From contig QZLH01000383.1 in NCBI GenBank assembly GCA_003833135.1, positions 21,463-31,924 on the forward strand: 10,462 bases of DNA. The letters are read 5' to 3'. The notes beneath the pieces were generated by a model. The model saw only the letters and a list, made by a program, of their open reading frames with translations. It was not told where the DNA came from and did not search any database. The stretch comes from Oehlia diaphana (lineage: Eukaryota > Glomeromycota > Glomeromycetes > Glomerales > Glomeraceae). The first letter of the stretch is position 1. Each line of letters starts with the position of its first letter. Below are positions 6,891-10,462 of the stretch, piece after piece. The translations under genes were made by a program, and so were the position numbers.

Positions 6891-6960
6891 TTTAAAGCAT
6901 ATTATTTTAAAGCATATTATTTTAAAGCATATTATTTTAAAGCATATTATTTAAAGCATA
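6890..6960. repeat. 15-bp tandem repeat TTTTAAAGCATATTA
   Basis: Four exact 15-bp copies (6890-6904, 6905-6919, 6920-6934, 6935-6949) are followed by a partial copy lacking one T (6950-6960). The sharp identity suggests recent expansion. Confidence 0.95.
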
Positions 6961-7006
6961 TAAGGTGATTTAAAAGATAAAAATAAAATTAAAAATATAT
7001 TTATAC

Positions 7007-7034
7007 AAATATGTATTTATAAAAATACATATTT
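7007..7034. repeat. Perfect 12-bp inverted repeat, 4-nt loop
   Basis: AAATATGTATTT (7007-7018) and AAATACATATTT (7023-7034) are exact reverse complements around ATAA. This is the longest perfect hairpin that I found apart from simple A/T tracts. Confidence 0.85.
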
Positions 7035-7100
7035 ATAAATACAAGAATACAATATTTAAAAATATCTCCATTCTCCAATAAATATTAAAGAAGAAGAAAA

Positions 7101-7122
7101 ATATATATATATATATATATAT
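7101..7122. repeat. (AT)11 microsatellite
   Basis: A simple dinucleotide repeat, followed at 7140-7190 by degenerate AGAATGAT units. Confidence 0.9.
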
Positions 7123-7190
7123 TAAAACCTCGATTTACCGATTGATAGAATTATAGAATGATAGAATGATTAGAATGATTAAAATGATAA

Positions 7191-7263
7191 ACCTCAAAGG
7201 GTTCGAAATTGGGTAAACTTTACGAAATGAGGCTGATAAAATAAGAATTAATAAAGTTAAAAT

Positions 7264-7299
<36 letters not shown>

Positions 7300-8172
7300 A
7301 TTTAAAATATAATTTTTAAACCTAATTTAAAAATACTTTATTATTATGATATATTATTTATTTATTATTTCCTTAAAAAAAAAAAATAAAATAGATATTT
7401 TAATGTACTGCGGTGTAATGTAAATAAATCAAAATTCATCATTTTTTTTTTTTTTTTGAATTTTTAATTCTCATGAATGGTATAATATTAGTCTGCATGA
7501 TAATATTATGAAGAGTTGTAAGTATTGCACAACATAACGATTTACATTATAGTTATATATTTGCATTGTAACAAAAACGACGATTATATTTATATATGGA
7601 TATCTTATTTCTTTTTTTATTAAATTTAATGATAATTTATTATAAAAAAATATTGTAATACCAATCTAGTCAAAAATCGAACATATGTCAAAAAAAGATA
7701 CATAATTTTTACCTAATTTTTATATCACAATTCGAATTTATCACTTCATTCCATACCTAAAAAAAAAAAACTATTTGAATTTTATGGGGTATGATATTTA
7801 TGACGATGTACTTTAGTTAGTCATCATTCTTATGCAATAGGAATGACTTTTTTTTCGTGACACAAAAAGTTGAAAGAAAAAAAAAAAAAAAGTTGAGAAA
7901 CTTTATCAGAATTTTCACGAGCTTTCCGAATTTTTACAATTTTTATCCCTTTTTTGTGATAAACGGGATCGTTTTGAATTGCAAATTCCGTAAATCATCA
8001 TCATCTTATTAACAATTATGGAATTAATTTTATTTTGGATAATCAATAATGATCTCGGAAAATTTACTTTTTGTAAGGTTTTAAGGGATATTTAAATAAT
8101 AATAATATTAAATGATATTAATAATAGGTAAATAATAGGGGTGAATAATAGGGTGTATAAAAGGGTTCATTT
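7191..8172. other. AT-rich spacer with A33 tract, no gene seen
   Basis: An A33 run lies at 7265-7297. A GTAAGT word near 7520 is followed 35 bp later by ATTATAG, which resembles donor and acceptor sites, but no flanking coding exons can be supported. A 25-codon frame at 8018-8095 (starting MELILFWIIN) is chance-sized. An imperfect inverted repeat AGTCATcATTC/GAATGACT lies near 7819-7848. Confidence 0.55.
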
Positions 8173-8233
8173 AAAAAAAAATTTTTTTTTTTTTCCAAAA
8201 AATTTTCAAAAAAAAAAAAAATTTTTTTTTTTT
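8173..8233. repeat. Two successive A-then-T tract junctions
   Basis: A9-T13 (8173-8194) and A14-T12 (8208-8233) are separated by 13 bases (CCAAAAAATTTTC), which themselves include an A6-T4 junction. The repetition of the same asymmetry within 60 bp is conspicuous. Confidence 0.9.
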
Positions 8234-8969
8234 CTAAGTCAGGGTAATTTAAATTTAGGTTTTTTACCAAATTATAATAAAAATAAATAAGGTAAAAAAA
8301 AAAAAAAGGTTTAAGAAAGAGGCAAGAAAATATATAAATAAATATATATGAAAAATGAAAAAAATATAAAAAAGAAAAATAATAAAAAATATAAAAAACT
8401 TTTGAGAAAAAATATTCAAAAATATTATCATTATGAAAAAATGAAAAAAAAAAATTATTTATTTATTTATTATTCAAAACGAAGGAATTTACAAAAATGA
8501 TTTCAACTGTTTCACACTTCTCAATTTGGAATATCTTTCTTTGTAAATTTGGCATTCATTTGTTTACATTTGGGATGGGGAGGTTTTTTTTTTTTTCTTT
8601 TAAAAATATCAGAAAATCATATGTCTTTGATGTAAATAAAATACTTTATTAGGACTTTTATTTACAATACATTGAATAAATTTGGTTAAATTTGATGAGA
8701 ATTTATTTCACCGATCACTAAAAAAATTTTTTAGGAAGATTATTAAAAAAAAAAGCGCGATCTAGATTTTTTAGCATCATCGGATTAAACTCAGGGAAAC
8801 ATTAATAATATCACCTATTAAATTGATTGGTACCTTGATAGGAAAAAAGAAAAAACATAATGGTCAAACGTATCACATAACAAAATAAAACCCTTATGTT
8901 ACACCAAAAACATTAAAGGCGATAAAAGCAAAGAAGTGGTGTTTCCATACGATCGGTAAGAATGACTAT
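8234..8969. other. AT-rich spacer downstream of the minus-strand ORF, no gene seen
   Basis: A plus-strand frame of 51 codons (8497-8652, starting MISTVSHFSIW) is open but contains a poly-Phe stretch from a T13 run. I judge it weak. On the minus strand, AATAAA at 8645-8650 could be a polyadenylation signal for a transcript from 9131, but such words are common at this base composition. Confidence 0.5.
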
Positions 8970-9131
8970 TTAAGATTCACCATCTTTAATAATTGTATTG
9001 GTTCTTGAATCATTAGAATTAATAGAATTAATAGAATTAATAGAATTGTTATAATTGTTATAATTGTTATAATTGTTAGAATTATTTGAATTGTTAGAAT
9101 TAAAGTTTTCGTCATCCCAAATTTTCGGCAT
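8970..9131 (-). CDS. Small Asn/Ser/Tyr-rich protein or first exon, unknown function
   Basis: This minus-strand frame of 53 codons starts at ATG (9129-9131) in the context CAAAAAATGCCG, with A at -3, and ends at TAA (8970-8972). An in-frame TAA lies 45 bases upstream of the ATG, so this is the first possible Met. The N-terminus is acidic and non-repetitive (MPKIWDDENF). Residues 11-40 are rich in Asn (18 N in the protein overall) with NNY and NSI triplets. The C-terminus is mixed again (NDSRTNTIIKDGES). The DNA repeats are 9-bp units (9021-9083), so copy number can change without frameshift, as is common in coding low-complexity regions of AT-rich eukaryotes. Both AAT and AAC codons are used, which a pure microsatellite would not predict. 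I recognise no domain. A GTGAAT word at codon 51 might be a splice donor, which would make this a first exon; that is speculation. Confidence 0.4.
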   Translation of the reverse strand: MPKIWDDENFNSNNSNNSNNYNNYNNYNNSINSINSINSNDSRTNTIIKDGES

Positions 9132-9181
9132 TTTTTGATAAAGAATTTGGAAATTTTTTTTATTGAATGAAATTTAAAAAA

Positions 9182-9208
9182 GGATTAAAAGGATTAAAAG
9201 GATTAAAA
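9182..9208. repeat. GGATTAAAA x3 tandem repeat
   Basis: Three exact 9-bp copies lie about 50 bp upstream of the minus-strand ATG at 9131. They could therefore be in its 5' untranslated region or promoter. Confidence 0.9.
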
Positions 9209-9683
9209 GAATAGGATAAAAAGTTTCTAATTTTAGATTTTAGGTTTTTCTCATTATTATTTAACAATTAATAAAAATAAAAGAAACACACGTTAAACAT
9301 TGATAAAATATCGGGTGTTTTTGTTGATCGATTCTTAATTGGTTTTAAAAAAAGAAAATGTACATTTTATTTATTATTATTTGTTTGATTTATTTATTTA
9401 TTTTTTTTCTTTTTTTTCCAAATTTTCTAAAAATTATAATAATAATAAAATTTAAATTTCAAAGAAGATATTTGCAGAAAAACGCGTCTTAGTGAATAAA
9501 TAATGATAGGATATAATAAATTTTATAAATTTTTTAGGTTTAATTACTTAATTATTATTATTTATTATTATTCTGTATTATCTTGCTGTTGTTTGTTATT
9601 ATTTTTTTTTTTATTATCATCATTATCATATTATTATTATTATTATTATTGTTATTATTATTGTTATTATTTAGTTATTTAGT
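9209..9683. repeat. AT-rich spacer grading into ATT/GTT trinucleotide repeats
   Basis: The first part (9209-9540) is ordinary spacer and would include any promoter of the minus-strand ORF; no clear TATA element stands out. From about 9543 TTATTATT units dominate, with TATTATTATTATTATTG and GTTATTATT variants at 9628-9670. No gene is seen. Confidence 0.6.
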
Positions 9684-9719
9684 GTCATTTAGGTCATTTA
9701 GGTCATTTAGGTCATTTAG
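9684..9719. repeat. GTCATTTAG x4 tandem repeat
   Basis: Four exact 9-bp copies, preceded by related TTATTTAG words from about 9668. The repeat is in no supported gene. Confidence 0.95.
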
Positions 9720-9816
9720 TTGAAATTGTATATATATAGAAATATCCAAATCGACAATTTTTTTTTTTTTAGGGGATATTATTGTAAGAAAGCTTATCTT
9801 ATTTAGTAAATATTAA

Positions 9817-10092
9817 ATAATAAATAATTTATACTCAATATACAAGTTTATTTGTTATATACAATTTTTTTTTTACAATCAATTTAATAAATTTTTTATA
9901 TGTATATACAAAAAAGAAAAGAGCCTGCCATTTTTGGTTTACCACCAAGAAAAAAAAAGGTTTGATGATTTTAGTGGTATTTGGTTCCCTTGTAGTATTG
10001 GTACGATTATTTGTTGTGTGATTATAAAAAAAAAAAATTTTTTTTTTTATTTATTTTGTTTTAAATGTTGTGTTGATGAATTGATTGATTGA
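9817..10092 (+). other. 91-codon stop-free frame without ATG, possible exon or relic
   Basis: From the codon after TAA 9814-9816 to TGA 10090-10092 one plus-strand frame has no stop and no ATG. The middle part (9922-10026, about 36% G+C) reads as mixed, protein-like sequence including SLPFLVYHQEKKRFDDF and GIWFPCSIGTIICC. The flanks are Phe, Asn and Lys translations of A/T tracts. No splice sites stand out except generic AG words. An internal exon, a relic, or chance are all possible, and the poly-T and poly-A runs inflate the length. No family is recognised. Confidence 0.18.
10026..10048. repeat. A12-T11 tract junction
   Basis: Twelve A are followed by eleven T, with the same polarity as the other junction blocks. 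Confidence 0.9.
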
Positions 10093-10318
10093 TGTGGTGC
10101 GTGCGAGTAAATTCTTTTATGAATGAATTCCGATTTAGTGTGTGAATACTTTTTTTAGGTATGTGGAAAGTAATAAAAAAGTTATTTATCATTGTGCAAA
10201 AAAGAATCATACCCGATGTGTGTTTTTATGTCCTGATTGATAATGTAATGTGAAAATATAATGTGAAATTTAAATAACAAATATATTTTTTACAATTAAA
10301 TAAATTAAAATACATGAA

Positions 10319-10323
<5 letters not shown>
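10093..10323. other. AT-rich spacer, no gene seen
   Basis: It is slightly G-richer at 10093-10110 (GTGGTGCGTGCGAG) and preceded by ATTGATTG repeats. No open frame of interest. Confidence 0.55.

Positions 10324-10390
<67 letters not shown>
10324..10390. repeat. T36-A4-T27 homopolymer block
   Basis: Two long T runs are separated by AAAA. After a short non-repetitive stretch the window ends in AAAT and AAT units (about 10426-10462). Confidence 0.9.
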
Positions 10391-10462
10391 GTATGAACAC
10401 AAATTTATTCTTATTGTTTGCATAGAAAAAATAAATAAATAAATAAATAATAATAATAAATA

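Noticed and set aside
7198..7235. GGGTTCGAAATT as a tRNA B box on either strand
   Set aside because: Flanking bases do not form a T stem and no cloverleaf can be drawn.
7518..7556. GTAAGT...ATTATAG pair as a 35-nt intron
   Set aside because: Very short for a spliceosomal intron in most fungi and not flanked by supportable coding exons.
8497..8652. 51-codon plus-strand frame
   Set aside because: Length expected by chance, interrupted by a poly-Phe stretch, and no supporting signal.
9896..9970. Minus-strand frame containing LGGKPKMAGS as a protein fragment
   Set aside because: The frame is only 24 codons between stops when the nine-A run is counted correctly.
1..10462. CRISPR array or prokaryotic mobile element
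   Set aside because: The direct repeats are short (8-16 bp), AT-rich and contiguous without unique spacers, and no cas, integrase or transposase genes are present.

Overview
This window looks like extremely AT-rich eukaryotic intergenic DNA. By eye it is roughly 20% G+C, with local patches of 30-40%. It is full of homopolymer runs (T75 at 6312-6386, A62 at 1876-1937, T36 and T27 near the right end), A-tract/T-tract junctions, microsatellites and short minisatellites. I see no prokaryotic gene organisation, ribosome binding sites, rRNA, convincing tRNA or CRISPR array. My best guess is an AT-rich fungus. Recurrent TTGCGCAA-type palindromes and long gene-poor stretches fit my impression of Glomeromycotina (Rhizophagus-like) DNA. 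Neocallimastigomycota or a dictyostelid are alternatives I cannot exclude. The identification is inference, not a database result.

Layout. 1-700: AT-rich spacer with a perfect 10-bp hairpin. 701-830: an ATTATGAT/ATATTATGAT tandem array. 831-1537: spacer with short inverted repeats and a TTTTTA repeat. 1538-1627: a doubtful 29-codon ORF that coincides with two hairpins. 1876-1937: A62 tract. 2641-2763: degenerate AATATCC repeats. 2843-3188: a patch of higher G+C with stop-free, protein-like frames on both strands. 3785-3844: TA/TATG microsatellite. 4771-4794: a GC-cored 14-bp palindrome in very AT-rich DNA. 5363-5540: a second higher-G+C patch with five CGCCTC hexamers in 87 bp and two hairpins. 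5803-6035: purine-rich degenerate tandem repeat. 6183-6580: three GCGC-cored palindromes around the T75 tract. 6727-6960: three consecutive minisatellites. 7007-7034: a perfect 12-bp hairpin. 8970-9131 (minus strand): a short Asn/Ser/Tyr-rich ORF, the best coding candidate. 9182-9719: more 9-bp tandem repeats. 9817-10092: a stop-free frame without an ATG. 10324-10390: T36-A4-T27.

Coding content. No gene can be called with high confidence. The longer ATG-initiated frames are low-complexity translations of poly-A, poly-T, TATG or purine repeats and are not listed as genes. The 53-aa minus-strand ORF ending at 8970 is the only one with a clean start context, an in-frame upstream stop, a non-repetitive N-terminus and trinucleotide-compatible internal repeats. 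It could be a first exon or a small standalone gene. Nothing here supports an operon, pathway or multi-gene system. The most notable signals are non-coding: palindromes, the CGCCTC cluster, A-to-T tract polarity and clusters of 9-bp repeats.
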